Shown one piece after another: positions 1-9,161 of a stretch of 39,997 nt of DNA. The stretch is from contig CAYPIE010000055.1 in assembly GCA_964410665.1 (NCBI GenBank), positions 1-39,997 on the forward strand. The letters are read 5' to 3'. The notes beneath the pieces were generated by a model, which worked only from the letters and a program-made list of their open reading frames with translations, ran no database searches and had not been told where the DNA came from. The position numbers were made by a program, and so were the translations under genes. Origin of the DNA: CAYPIE01 sp964410665. Lineage in GTDB: Bacteria; Planctomycetota; Planctomycetia; Gemmatales; Gemmataceae. Each line of letters starts with the position of its first letter. Within the stretch, counting starts at the first letter, position 1.

Positions 1-19
1 TGTTCGGCAAGGCCATTCG

Positions 20-99
20 CACGGGACCCCGGTTCAATGGTCCCCTGGAATGGTGGCTGGCGTCGGAGACCCGTGCGATCGGCGTTCCAATGACAGTTC
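20..99 (-). repeat. Dispersed hairpin repeat, copy C
   Basis: This is one of four related copies of a roughly 80 bp unit in the window. Read on the plus strand it contains GGGACC and GGTCCC arms around a short CCGG-rich centre, then the conserved GGAATGGTGGCTG and CCCGTGCGATCGGCGTT blocks. The closest match is the reverse complement of 9162-9241. It lies in tandem with the next copy at a spacing of about 94 bp. No ORF with recognisable homology covers it. It could be a decayed MITE, the end of an insertion element, or a structured RNA element. Confidence 0.6.
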
Positions 100-114
100 A
101 CGCAAGGTCATTCG

Positions 115-192
115 CACTGGATCCCGGTGCTTCGGTTCCGTGGAATAGTGGCAGTCTCGTGGACTGGTGCGACCGGTGTCCAGTACACGGTT
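115..192 (-). repeat. Dispersed hairpin repeat, copy D
   Basis: This is a second, more diverged copy directly beside copy C. The shared blocks are the leader CATTCGCAC, a GGATCC...GGTTCC arm pair (one mismatch in the stem), GTGGAATAGTGGC, and a distal ACGGTT end that matches the AGACGGTT end of the copy at 9162-9241. The pair sits just past the 3' end of the kinase-TPR gene, which is transcribed towards it, so a role in transcript ending is possible but unproven. Confidence 0.5.
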
Positions 193-293
193 CCTTTGCT
201 TGCTTATCAACCGACGTGATCCGCCCGGTGGTTTCATTCTAGCGACGTGAACATGAACTCGTCTGCCATTGAGCTTTCAAGAAGTCCCATGAT

Positions 294-3200
294 TCACTCC
301 TCTCTCTTAAGTTGCGGGGGCGGAGGATACTCGGCCCGCAGTTTACGATACTTCTTGACCTCGGCGGGCTTCCCAAGGGCATTGTACAAGGCGATGAGCC
401 GGTCAAGGCTTTCGGAGATGCGGTCACGACCCCCGGGCGGGATAGATTCCTCGCGGACTTTCATCCCTTCGTAGCCTGCGAGGAGATGGGGCTCGGCGTC
501 GGCGTACTTCTCCTGACCGAGTAACGCCCCGCCGAGCAGGGACTGGGCGTTGAACGTGCTCCACACGTCCGGCTGAACCTTCCCACGGATCTGTAGACAC
601 TCGCGCACCAATGGCTCGGCCTCGGCGTAGCTCCCGATCTCCACAAGGGTTTGACCTAGTGAGGCCAAACGTCCGGCCAATTGTGGGCTCCCCGCGGGCA
701 GGGACTTGCGGGCCGCGGCCAGCAGCTCCGGCACCAATTCCGTCGCCTCCTCTCGCCTGCCGGCTTTGATGTACCCGTTGAATAGTGGGCTCCCAACCCA
801 GCTCAGGGCTGGCATCTCACGGCTCGCCTGATAGGCTTCTTCCAGAAACGGGATGGCTTCCTCGATGCGTCCGGCATCCTTGTAGTTCACCCCGAGGTTT
901 GCGAGCGCCAGGAGGGTATCCGGATGGCCCTCGCCGCTGGTCTCTCGTCTCGACCTCAGTAACCGTTCGAACAACGGGACCGATTTATCGAACCTCGCTG
1001 CCCGCCAGCACGCCACCCCGAGGGTGTTGAGGGTGTTCAGGGTGGTTGGGTGAGTCTCGCCAAGGGATTTCACCCGCGCAGCCAGCACCTGCTCGAGCAA
1101 GGTGATGCGCTCGGTCTGCTGACCGGCGGCTCGGTAGGCCGATGCTAAATCGGTCATGGCGGCCATAGTCTCCGGGGCGTCGGGACCGAATTGCTCGATG
1201 CAGGCTTGTAACCAGTTTCTTTGCAACTTGATGGCGCTGGAGTGATCTCCCTTGCGTCCGTAAAAACCAGCCAGGTATCGTCGAGCGATTGCGGTGCGGC
1301 GGTCGGCATCGCCACCGACACGGCGACGAGTCTCGAAAGCCTCACGGAACAATTCCTCAGCCCGTTCTGTCTTCCCTAGCCCTTCCAAGACCCGGGCGAA
1401 ACCTTCCATTGACTCCCATGTCTGCGTGTGGTCGTTTCCAAGTACGCGGCGGCGACCCTCCAGTGCTCGCTGGGCAAGCGGCTCCGCTAAGTCGTATTTG
1501 CCTTGGAGCGAGTACAGCTTCGCCAAGTTCCGCAGCACGGTGAAGGTTTCCTTGTGGTCCGGCCCGTAGACGCGGGTAACATCTTCGACGGTTTGCGTCA
1601 GCAAAGGCTCCGCCTGATCGTACTTTTTCCTACCCAAGTAGTGCCAGCCGAGCATGCTGGTGCTGTGAAGCGTCAGTGAGTGGTCTGGACCGAATGTTGC
1701 TCCGGCTACTTCTCGCACCCTGAGGAGCAACTGCTCCGCCTCTTGGTGCTTGTTTAACGCTCTATACAAATACCCTAATTCTTGCATTGCTCCGAGCGTG
1801 TCGGCATCCCGCCCCCCGAGGATGCGCTTGCGGACTGCCACGACTCGGGTGAGGTACGGCTCGGCGAGTTCGTATTGGTACTGATCGAGATGCCACGAGC
1901 CGAGGGCATGCATCGAGTCGATGGTGTCCAGGTCATCCGCGCCGAGAATCCGCCGGCGCGCGGCCAAGATCCGGTCGTAGAGCGGCTTGGACTGCTTGAA
2001 CTGGTCCTGGAGTTGGTGCAGATCCGCCCGGCTGTGCAGGGCCCGCAGGGTGTCTGGGTGGTCTTCCCCCCGCTCCTGGCGGTAGACCACGATGGCGCGG
2101 TCGAGGTGCTTTTCGGCGGCCTGGTATTCACTCATCGCGGCGTAGGTATCGCCGATCGTTCGCCGGATCGCCGCCTCGACGAGGGGCTGGTCTGGGAAGC
2201 GGTTCGGGATCTTCTCGGCCGCCCGGTCCAAGACGGTCCGCAACTTGATGTCGCGGTCGGGTTCCTCGTACGGGTCTGCCCGACCAAGTAAGTCTTCGTT
2301 GAGGAACTCATTGATTGCCTTAGCGACAGCCGCCTCGACGGAGGCGATTTTGCCTGCGGCGTTCGCATCGGCCTCGGCCCGGGTCGCCCGGTCACGCTGG
2401 TCTTCCGCTTCCTTGCGCTGGCGGGTCTCAGCTTCTCGCGCTGTCTCCGCCTTTTGACGCTGTTGCTCAGATCGGATCATCCCCCAGGTGGTTCCGGCGA
2501 TCCCCAGGAGCAAGATTGCGGCGACTGCCCCGCCGGCCCATTGCACCGCTCGCCGACGCTTCGCCTGTTCGGCCGCCTTTACCTCTGCCGACAGCTTCTC
2601 CCGTTCTGCTTCCTTGGCCCGATTGTCGGCGGCGTGGCGCAACTCGGCCACTGCCTTCGCCACCTCGTTCCCCGTCGCCGGCCGGTCGACCGGCTCGAAC
2701 GCCAAGCACCGCTTACACAGATCGATCACGTCTGGGTCAGCGTCGCAGGTCTCGAACCGGGCGAGGGCCTCTTCGGTTTTGCCCCGCATGGCGGCGATTC
2801 GGACCGCGTCCGCGTCCTTGCCGGTGAACGGGGGCTGGCCGGTGAGCAACACGCACAGCAGTGCCCCAAGGCCGAATACGTCCGACCTGGTATCGACTTT
2901 GTCAAGTTCGCCGGCAGCCTGTTCGGGAGCCATGTAGGCGGGAGTTCCCAGAACACTGCCGTACTGCGTGAACGGAGTTTCGGAGTCGCGCTGGGTGCGA
3001 ATCTCGGTGTGGGCGGTGGTGGCCTCGGGGTCATCCCCCGGCCGCACAGCCTCGCGACTCCCCAGCACTTTGGCGAGTCCCCAGTCCATGACCTGAACTT
3101 CACCAAATCTGCCAACCATGACATTCGCTGGCTTCAGGTCGCGGTGAATGACGCCGTGCGCGTGGGCGTACCCGACCGCCTGACTGATCGCTTCGAATAT

Positions 3201-3632
3201 GGCTAGGTGGTCGATTGAGGCGTTTTCCTTGAGCAGGTCGTCGAGCGTTTGGCCCTTGATGAGCTTCATGGCCAGGAACGGGCGGCTGTCGGGGAGGCTT
3301 CCAACCTGATAGACAGCTGGGATGCCGGGGTGCTGGAGTTGACCCGTGATTCGGGCTTCTTCGACAAACCTCTCGGCGGTGGGCGACTCAGCCGCGTAGC
3401 GATCCTGTAGCACCTTCACCGCGACTTCGCGATCGAGCGCGAGATCGCGAGCACTGTACACGACACCCATCCCGCCTTGGCCGATTTCTTCGAGAAGTCG
3501 GTAACCGCCGAACTCGGTCGATTCAAGACGGACGCCGCCGGTATAGGATCCCGGACCCGTCGTGCGGACCGAGTCGGCTTCAGATGCGCTGGGGGTTGGG
3601 TCGGGGACGTTCGTACGATTTGGTTTAGTCAT
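294..3632 (-). CDS. Ser/Thr protein kinase with C-terminal TPR array
   Basis: This 1112-residue protein is a membrane-anchored Hanks-type kinase likely to phosphorylate Ser/Thr on unknown partners. The kinase domain spans about residues 44-335. It has a glycine loop GQGGMG (51-56), VAVK with Lys73, HRDLKPAN with catalytic Asp165, DWG in place of DFG (Asp183), and an APEQ loop near 235-238. The stretch 341-362 is charged and probably helical. A single membrane segment lies near 363-385, followed by a coiled-coil-like KEAE-rich linker. From about 480 to the end there are many 42-residue TPR units of the kinesin-light-chain type, with recurring LG.DH/HP.TL and A...L.R motifs, likely for protein binding. 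The DWG change and the kinase-TM-TPR layout are common in Planctomycetes. It appears monocistronic. Its trigger and substrates cannot be inferred here. Confidence 0.93.
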   Translation of the reverse strand: MTKPNRTNVPDPTPSASEADSVRTTGPGSYTGGVRLESTEFGGYRLLEEIGQGGMGVVYSARDLALDREVAVKVLQDRYAAESPTAERFVEEARITGQLQHPGIPAVYQVGSLPDSRPFLAMKLIKGQTLDDLLKENASIDHLAIFEAISQAVGYAHAHGVIHRDLKPANVMVGRFGEVQVMDWGLAKVLGSREAVRPGDDPEATTAHTEIRTQRDSETPFTQYGSVLGTPAYMAPEQAAGELDKVDTRSDVFGLGALLCVLLTGQPPFTGKDADAVRIAAMRGKTEEALARFETCDADPDVIDLCKRCLAFEPVDRPATGNEVAKAVAELRHAADNRAKEAEREKLSAEVKAAEQAKRRRAVQWAGGAVAAILLLGIAGTTWGMIRSEQQRQKAETAREAETRQRKEAEDQRDRATRAEADANAAGKIASVEAAVAKAINEFLNEDLLGRADPYEEPDRDIKLRTVLDRAAEKIPNRFPDQPLVEAAIRRTIGDTYAAMSEYQAAEKHLDRAIVVYRQERGEDHPDTLRALHSRADLHQLQDQFKQSKPLYDRILAARRRILGADDLDTIDSMHALGSWHLDQYQYELAEPYLTRVVAVRKRILGGRDADTLGAMQELGYLYRALNKHQEAEQLLLRVREVAGATFGPDHSLTLHSTSMLGWHYLGRKKYDQAEPLLTQTVEDVTRVYGPDHKETFTVLRNLAKLYSLQGKYDLAEPLAQRALEGRRRVLGNDHTQTWESMEGFARVLEGLGKTERAEELFREAFETRRRVGGDADRRTAIARRYLAGFYGRKGDHSSAIKLQRNWLQACIEQFGPDAPETMAAMTDLASAYRAAGQQTERITLLEQVLAARVKSLGETHPTTLNTLNTLGVACWRAARFDKSVPLFERLLRSRRETSGEGHPDTLLALANLGVNYKDAGRIEEAIPFLEEAYQASREMPALSWVGSPLFNGYIKAGRREEATELVPELLAAARKSLPAGSPQLAGRLASLGQTLVEIGSYAEAEPLVRECLQIRGKVQPDVWSTFNAQSLLGGALLGQEKYADAEPHLLAGYEGMKVREESIPPGGRDRISESLDRLIALYNALGKPAEVKKYRKLRAEYPPPPQLKREE

Positions 3633-4208
3633 GTGCAGAGCTTACTTCAAGAAAGATCGGGAGAAGTCGGAGCCCAAGGGAAGGATTGGTTTGACTGAGT
3701 AAGGAAGCAATATATTGATCTCCAAACAGATTGAGCTGAGACTGGTCGAGGTCGAATCAAAGAAGCCGGTACGCCTGTCTATTTGACGATAACCGGTTGC
3801 AACCGTCGTTTCAACTGAAGACAGGCATCTCGCCTCGACGCACAACAGTGGTGCCAATCACCGCCCTATTCCTGAAAGCTCCGGAAGACGCCGAGGATGA
3901 CCAATCCAAGCGCAAAACCGCAGCCTGACAACTTGCAGACATGCAACAGACCGATTCAGTTTGGGCGAAATGCGAAGTCTCCTCGGCTTCATCGGTCGAC
4001 ACAGTCTTCGGTGTCCTCTTCTTTGCTGGCGGTGGCCATCACTTCCTGCAGTTTGCGTCAAAGCTAACCCTGCCGAAGATGGACCAACCTAAGTGGCTTG
4101 GCGATCAGGCGAAAACGCAGCGGTTTTGCCCGAGACTTGACACCGATGCTCCTTGGGAAGTTCTCTTGGAGTGGGCGGGTGATGCTCCCTCGATTGCATC
4201 GGTGTAAC
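3633..4208. other. Non-coding stretch upstream of the kinase gene
   Basis: This stretch holds the kinase promoter region. Only short overlapping ORFs on both strands are present, and none has recognisable family motifs or a convincing ribosome site. The sequence is less GC-rich than the flanking genes and looks like decayed DNA. I see no tRNA, riboswitch or complete mobile element in it. Confidence 0.4.
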
Positions 4209-4290
4209 GTAACCGTCTAGAGGACACCGAGCACACGGCTCAACGACATCAGTCACCATTGTTAGGTGGCTGCCGAACTGGGATCAAATG
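4209..4290 (+). repeat. Dispersed hairpin repeat, copy A
   Basis: This copy aligns with 9162-9241 in the same orientation. They share GTAACCGTCT at the left edge, CATCAG.CACCATT in the middle and GCCGAAC.GGG.TCAA.TG at the right edge. The changes in the right half are almost all transitions. It lies about 600 bp beyond the ThuA stop, on the far side of the DUF1501 fragment, so copies A and B bracket the ThuA/cytochrome genes as direct repeats. The hairpin arms are weaker in this copy than in copies B and C. Confidence 0.6.
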
Positions 4291-4328
4291 CGGATTGCCG
4301 CACCGAACAGGTTCGTCAACGAGCAAGC

Positions 4329-4736
4329 TTACAACGGGTGTTTGGATTGCGGTGCGTGCCCATTCGTCGGGTCATGGCGTAGTTTCTCGCACTGACCGTC
4401 GGTCTGCTCGAGAGGTCTCACGCCCCGCAGGGTGGGCTTCGTTAGACGCATACGATTGTATGCAGGGCCAAGAAAACCGCCTCTGTCGCCGTTCGCTTCC
4501 CCGCCTAAAGACGACACGAAGGGCAGCACACCAGCTTGTTGGTCGGCGAGCAACCTAGCGACGGTCGATCCCATCGAAGGCCCGCCGAAGTGAATTCCCT
4601 TTGCGTTCCGCTGGTTGTAGCCAGTCATGACGTTGATGCCATTGTGCTGAGCACGCCTTCCAACTAGTGAACGAATGAGGGTGAACTTGTCGGTCAGCTT
4701 CGCCATGCGAGCCAGCTTGTTGCAAATCTCCAGGCC
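4329..4736 (-). pseudogene. DUF1501 protein fragment
   Basis: The minus-strand frame encodes a recognisable piece of a DUF1501 protein (sulfatase-like secreted family, very common in Planctomycetes and usually paired with cytochrome-bearing DUF1549/DUF1553 proteins). Visible family landmarks are LARMAKLTDKFTLIRSLVG, the MTGYNQRN block, the GGPSMGSTVARL block, FLGPAY and a degraded LRGV region. The N-terminal Tat-type leader and the C-terminal two thirds are missing, and the upstream part of the frame runs through a terminator hairpin, so this is a remnant and not a gene. Full-length members are around 400-480 residues; about 135 remain here. It lies downstream of ThuA on the same strand. Confidence 0.75.
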
Positions 4737-4751
4737 CAGTCTTCTGCTTGG

Positions 4752-4785
4752 AAAAAAACCGCGGCGCGTTTGAACGCGCCCTACA
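4752..4785 (-). terminator. Rho-independent terminator after ThuA
   Basis: Read on the minus strand this is a strong hairpin, GGCGCGTT then a two-base centre then AACGCGCC, followed by GCGG and a run of seven T. It lies about 110 bp beyond the stop of the ThuA gene and would end the cytochrome-ThuA transcript before the DUF1501 fragment. On the plus strand the hairpin is preceded, not followed, by the homopolymer, so it is directional. Confidence 0.65.
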
Positions 4786-4894
4786 GGCGACGATCGCTTG
4801 GGTGAACAGTTAATATTCAAATACATTATTTTGTTATACAAAACGAACCTTCCGCGATTCCAAGCGTGCACAACGTCGAGGTATCCAGTCGCGG

Positions 4895-5767
4895 CTATTG
4901 GTCACGCCGACGGATGCCGTGTTGACCCGAAACCGTTGTGCCTTGCGCCGCAGCCCATTGAATGGCGCGAACGACCAAATCACGCACGCCGGCGTCCTTT
5001 AAGTCCTTTGGATCATAGCGCGTGTAGAACACACGCTGATTGTCGCGATCCTTGACGATGCGGGTCCAGCACTGCGGCATGGGTTCCTCGTCTGAGGGGC
5101 CGCCGATCATCAAAGACTCGACGTTTTTCTCTGGGTCGACGTGTTTGTACAGTCCGCCCTCGGGCAAGAATGCATGGACGTTCCTCATCAGTGGGTGCTG
5201 GGCATGTTTGTCGACGATTCTTATCGTCACGTTGTTGCCATAATAATGCCCCTTATAGCTGACGCCGAAAACCTCACGGTCAGCACCAAGCCAGTTTTGA
5301 AACGCATGATGTGCTTTGCGCAGGCCCACCACGGGTTTGGATTTGAAATGTTGCTTGATTTGTTTGAGTTGGTCCGGCGGTGCCCATGTTCGGTAGAGGT
5401 TCGACACGATCACATCGGCGTCAGCAAATGCTTGAATGTTTGAAAACGGCGTGGGCTCGTACGTATTCGTTTCCTTTCGTGCATTTTTGGTCTTTTTCGC
5501 CTTGGCCGCTTCCACCAAGCTTACTTTCATGCCGTACGTTTTTTTCAAGTGACGAGCAAACTCGGTCAATTCCCCCTTGCCCGGTCCAAATGCAATGACG
5601 ACATGGATGGGCTTGTTGTTCGCCTTACTCTTTTCGCGATCATCGATTGATTCGTTGGCCGCTCCATCGACTGACGTGACACGCACTACGAACGACACGA
5701 GTACCAGCAAAAGGTGCCAGCCGGTGATGCCGCGGCGCGACTCCGTGAAGTGCTTCAAACTGTTCAT
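4895..5767 (-). CDS. ThuA domain-containing protein
   Basis: This 290-residue protein has an N-terminal hydrophobic segment at about residues 16-35 (likely secretion signal or anchor), then a ThuA domain. ThuA is a class-I-glutamine-amidotransferase-like fold found next to sugar utilisation and PVC-type dehydrogenase genes. Landmarks are IHVVIAFGPGKGE as the first strand-loop, ADVIVSNLYRTW, the PVVGLRKAHHAFQNW region, GHYYGNNVT, and QHPLMRN near the C-terminus, with a final RVFYTRYDP strand. The biochemical role of ThuA is not established; sugar or trehalose-related metabolism is the usual proposal. The gene starts 42 bp after the cytochrome gene and is probably co-transcribed with it. A/T-ending codons are more frequent than in the neighbours, suggesting a different history. 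Confidence 0.85.
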   Translation of the reverse strand: MNSLKHFTESRRGITGWHLLLVLVSFVVRVTSVDGAANESIDDREKSKANNKPIHVVIAFGPGKGELTEFARHLKKTYGMKVSLVEAAKAKKTKNARKETNTYEPTPFSNIQAFADADVIVSNLYRTWAPPDQLKQIKQHFKSKPVVGLRKAHHAFQNWLGADREVFGVSYKGHYYGNNVTIRIVDKHAQHPLMRNVHAFLPEGGLYKHVDPEKNVESLMIGGPSDEEPMPQCWTRIVKDRDNQRVFYTRYDPKDLKDAGVRDLVVRAIQWAAAQGTTVSGQHGIRRRDQ

Positions 5768-5809
5768 CTTAGACCGTCTCTTTCGGATTGGGGGATGGGG
5801 TGATGGTTG

Positions 5810-8800
5810 TTACTCGGCCGGCAGTGAGTTGATCGTGGCGTAGACCGACTGGTCGATTTCGCTGCCGTCCGCGGCCTTGACCTGAACCGTGATCCGCAGC
5901 GGGGCGAGGATGTCAATCAAGGTCCTACCGGTTTTCTCGTCGTTGCGCGACCGCTCGCCTACCGTTTCCTTTTCGATCTCCGGCAGGGCGATCTGGATGG
6001 TCCGGCTGTCGATGGATACCACTTCGCCAATCTTGACGACCGGTTTCGCCTTCTTGCCGTCGCGAACCACTTCAATACTCGACTTCGAGACCGTCTTCGG
6101 ATCGAGGTCGCAGGAGAACAACAGGCGGATACCCTGCTTTGTTGCTTCGACTGCCGTAATCAGGTGAGTCGGTCCTCCGACGTAGCGGATGCGATACAGG
6201 CAGCCATCCGCTTTCGCCTGTGTGTCCCATCCCTTCTGCCCGACGAGGTACACCTGCTTGTTGACGGGATGGACGCGGCATCGCATGACGCCGGACTTGA
6301 ACGCAAACGGCATGCGGATGGCGAAGCCGTTGGGATGCGGCTTGAGGTTCTGCGTCAGGACGTAGAACATGGCGTTGCGGCTGTACGAAGTGTGGATCAA
6401 CTGGCCGCTCAGTGGTCCCCAGTGCTTGTCATCGGTCCAGCACTGCCCGCCGCTGGAGCTGTCGACCGAGGCGGGCAGAACTGCGAGCATTGGCACGGTC
6501 CGTGGCGACTGGTGCCCGTAGTAGCCCCCTTCGCGGACGATCGCAACCCCGTTGTAGATGGCTTTACCGTCGGGATTGTCGCTGATCGTCAACCAGTTGT
6601 GAGGGCCACCGAATCCCATTCCATTGGGATGCCGGAAGTCGTGACAGACCATGTTGAAGTGTTTTCCGTCGGGGCTAACGCGGACAACTCCTCCTTTGTG
6701 CGGCGTCTTGCGGCCGCTCTTGGCGTAGTAAAAATGACCGGCGCGATCGGTTTGCAAGTCGAACAGGAATGCGTGATAGTTTGATCCGATTTCGCCTTCC
6801 TGGTGGAAGTTTTCGTAGTAATCGGCCTCGCCGTCACGGTTGAGGTCGTGGAGCCGCGTGATCCGATCGCGACCGCGAACGTAAACCAGGTCGTTGACGA
6901 TCCTCAGACCGAGCGGCTCGTACATTCCCGTGGCGAAACGGCGCCAGGTGATGTCGCTGAGCTCTGAGTCGCTGAAGCGGACGATCCACACATCGCCACT
7001 GAGGGTGGACACAGCCGCGCTACCATCGCTGAAAAAGTCGATTGCGGTGGTCCGCATCCAGCTCCCCCAAGGGTTGGCGAAGGGAATGGTGATCTCGTCC
7101 GCTGCGTAACCCTCGATCGGCTCGCCCAGCACTCCGGCCGTGCGAACCACTTGCGGCCAGTGCCGCGGGCCGCCGGACTTGAGTGCCTCGAAGTCGGGCA
7201 CGGCCAAGTCTTGCGGGATCCGCATCCTCTTTAGCCCCGTTGCCTTGTCGCCTGCGGAGAACCAGAGGCTCAGCACTTGTTCGCTAGCTTTCGCCGGAAT
7301 GGTCAGCCAAAGCGCTCCGTTGTCGTCGGCAGAGAGCTTGAGGTGGTCGGCGCCGCCGGTGACGCTGGCGGATAGGCTGACGTCTTTTCCGACGAGCATC
7401 CCGTGGCGGCCGTCGATTCCGGCTGTACTATTCGGGATCCGGCCAACCAGGCAGAGTAGGTCCTTGTCGCCGGCACCAACTCGCAAGGTGCGGGAAAAAA
7501 GAACCGGTTTGCCAGGTATCGCCCCGGGCAGCTCCTCGACAAGCCGTCCCGCTACGTTGTACTCAAGTAACACCTGCCCGCTGTGCAGGTAATGTCCCTT
7601 AAAGGTGAACACGCTATCGTCGACAGCACCCGTCTCGATCGCCCAGCCACGGTGGTCGGTGTTCCGGTATACGACCTCGCCCTTCGGTGTGAGGCACATG
7701 CTGCCTTTATACCGCTGGTGGTGTGACTTGGCGGTGGTGACGAACCCGCCGGACCAGATCCCGGTCACCGAGCCTCGCTCGGTGTCGTAACAGACACTGT
7801 TGTCTCCTGGCAGCCTTACGACGAGGGCTCGCTCGGTCGTGTTGGGAAAGCGTTTGGCGTTATGGTCTCGCGGGGTCTCAAAGGCTACACTGTGGGCAAC
7901 GTAGGGGCCGTACTCCATCTGGCGTCCTCTCGACCCATCGATCATCCCTTTCGCAATGACAGGATTGACCGGGCCGTACTGCTTGGCGTCGGACCTCGCC
8001 CGCTCGTTCACGGCGGCCAGAAAGGCATCGTCCGGCTTGTGATACTGACTCGGGTTGGCATCGCGGATGAACGTCTCGCGGAGGTAGTTTACCAGCACGT
8101 ACCGCTCTTCGCCGGAAAGCACTCCCGCTTGCGGGAGCATCAACCCATTGCCGTAGCTGATCGTCTTCCACATCGAATAGGGATCGGCGCCGAACTTTAG
8201 CTTGTCCTTTCCGAACCGCCGGGCCAGTGGGTTCAAGGTCTTGTTGCCATCCTTGCCGTGGCAATTCAGGCAGTAGTGGGCGTAGAGCTCTTTGCCGAGG
8301 TTGAGATCCAGCGACCGGAGATGCGCGATCTGCTGGGCATGGTCGATGGGCCCTTTCGTGACCAGATTCAACGGTGAGGGGTCGGGCTGAAGCTCCCGGG
8401 CGGCCTTTGGACCACGGATCGCGATCTCCAGCACATAACGGGAGAGGTCCAGGAATTGCCCTCGATCGGCCAGTAGGTTCACCTGGCCTCCCGGCATCAA
8501 AGAGACACGCGACAGCACGACTTCATCGATGTCGTCCTTGCGAATCACGACCTGCTTGCCAGTCTCCAGCGGCAAGAGCAAGGTCCAAGCGTCCTTTGCA
8601 TTGTTCTGCAAAATCCCGGTCACGATGCGGCCGTCTTTCTTGAACACTTGCACGGCCTGAAAGTCCTTGTGGATGACCTTCGAGGGGATGAGGATCGACT
8701 CCACGACGTGGGCGGCAGTGATCTTCGGATTTGACTTCGCCAAATCTGGCCCTAACAGTGACTTCCCGCTGCCGGTGGTGTGACAGCGATTGCAGGCCAT

Positions 8801-8989
8801 GTGCCTCTGGTGGAAAAGCACAGCGCCCCGACGCGCGTCGCCGTGCTTCTGAACGGCGTCGGAGAGCTTGGCCACGCCCTCGCGCAGCAGCAATGCTTCC
8901 AACGACGGGACCGGTTCAGCCAGGCCTACGTTCGGCGTGGCCGACAACGCCAGGACGACTACAACCAGTCCACAGCTCCACGATCGCAT
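5810..8989 (-). CDS. PVC-type di-haem cytochrome c / DUF6797 / beta-propeller protein
   Basis: This 1059-residue secreted protein opens with a signal peptide (hydrophobic residues about 7-24, cut near LAEP). Two c-type haem sites follow: CNRCH at 66-70 with a possible axial Met165 (SLMPGG), and CLNCH at 240-244 with a possible axial Met284. A DUF6797-like region comes next (around 370-460, including the GSVTGIWSGGF and NTDHRGW landmarks). Then there is a propeller like those of PQQ or NHL proteins, with LHDLNRDGEADYYENF and SDNPDG, and a C-terminal all-beta domain. Such proteins are thought to oxidise carbohydrates or alcohols in the periplasm and pass electrons to the haems; the substrate is unknown. 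The start is supported by GGAG upstream of the ATG. ThuA follows after 42 bp. Confidence 0.88.
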   Translation of the reverse strand: MRSWSCGLVVVVLALSATPNVGLAEPVPSLEALLLREGVAKLSDAVQKHGDARRGAVLFHQRHMACNRCHTTGSGKSLLGPDLAKSNPKITAAHVVESILIPSKVIHKDFQAVQVFKKDGRIVTGILQNNAKDAWTLLLPLETGKQVVIRKDDIDEVVLSRVSLMPGGQVNLLADRGQFLDLSRYVLEIAIRGPKAARELQPDPSPLNLVTKGPIDHAQQIAHLRSLDLNLGKELYAHYCLNCHGKDGNKTLNPLARRFGKDKLKFGADPYSMWKTISYGNGLMLPQAGVLSGEERYVLVNYLRETFIRDANPSQYHKPDDAFLAAVNERARSDAKQYGPVNPVIAKGMIDGSRGRQMEYGPYVAHSVAFETPRDHNAKRFPNTTERALVVRLPGDNSVCYDTERGSVTGIWSGGFVTTAKSHHQRYKGSMCLTPKGEVVYRNTDHRGWAIETGAVDDSVFTFKGHYLHSGQVLLEYNVAGRLVEELPGAIPGKPVLFSRTLRVGAGDKDLLCLVGRIPNSTAGIDGRHGMLVGKDVSLSASVTGGADHLKLSADDNGALWLTIPAKASEQVLSLWFSAGDKATGLKRMRIPQDLAVPDFEALKSGGPRHWPQVVRTAGVLGEPIEGYAADEITIPFANPWGSWMRTTAIDFFSDGSAAVSTLSGDVWIVRFSDSELSDITWRRFATGMYEPLGLRIVNDLVYVRGRDRITRLHDLNRDGEADYYENFHQEGEIGSNYHAFLFDLQTDRAGHFYYAKSGRKTPHKGGVVRVSPDGKHFNMVCHDFRHPNGMGFGGPHNWLTISDNPDGKAIYNGVAIVREGGYYGHQSPRTVPMLAVLPASVDSSSGGQCWTDDKHWGPLSGQLIHTSYSRNAMFYVLTQNLKPHPNGFAIRMPFAFKSGVMRCRVHPVNKQVYLVGQKGWDTQAKADGCLYRIRYVGGPTHLITAVEATKQGIRLLFSCDLDPKTVSKSSIEVVRDGKKAKPVVKIGEVVSIDSRTIQIALPEIEKETVGERSRNDEKTGRTLIDILAPLRITVQVKAADGSEIDQSVYATINSLPAE

Positions 8990-9025
8990 GCAAGATTTCT
9001 CCAGACAGGATGTGTTCTTTGAGTT

Positions 9026-9160
9026 TCAGGCATTGGGAAGGGGGCTGGCCAGGTCGCCGCAGTGGACCAGCGCCTCAGCCCCAGCGTCCCGCAACACTTG
9101 GACCGCGGGCCACGTCCGGGCCAGCTTGTCGTGTGTGTCGAAGAGGATGCCGCAACGCAT
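9026..9160 (-). pseudogene. Truncated YfcE-type metallophosphoesterase
   Basis: The minus-strand frame from the ATG at 9160 reads MRCGILFDTHDKLARTWPAV and continues to EALVHCGDLASPLP, then stops. This is the N-terminal 40 residues of a YfcE/MJ0936-type phosphodiesterase. The first metal motif, normally SDTHD, is present as FDTHD, and the second, GDL, is present. The remaining two thirds, with the GNND and GH motifs, are absent, so it cannot be active. The repeat copy at 9162-9241 abuts its start codon. The break lies immediately upstream of the cytochrome gene, which suggests insertion or deletion at this border. Confidence 0.7.
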
Positions 9161-9161
9161 G

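Noticed and set aside
1782..3206. Long plus-strand ORFs opposite the kinase-TPR gene
   Set aside because: They are shadows of the GC-rich kinase reading frame and have no family motifs or ribosome sites.
3941..4207. 88-codon plus-strand ORF in the gap after the kinase
   Set aside because: It has no recognisable family and no clear ribosome site; it may be decayed sequence.
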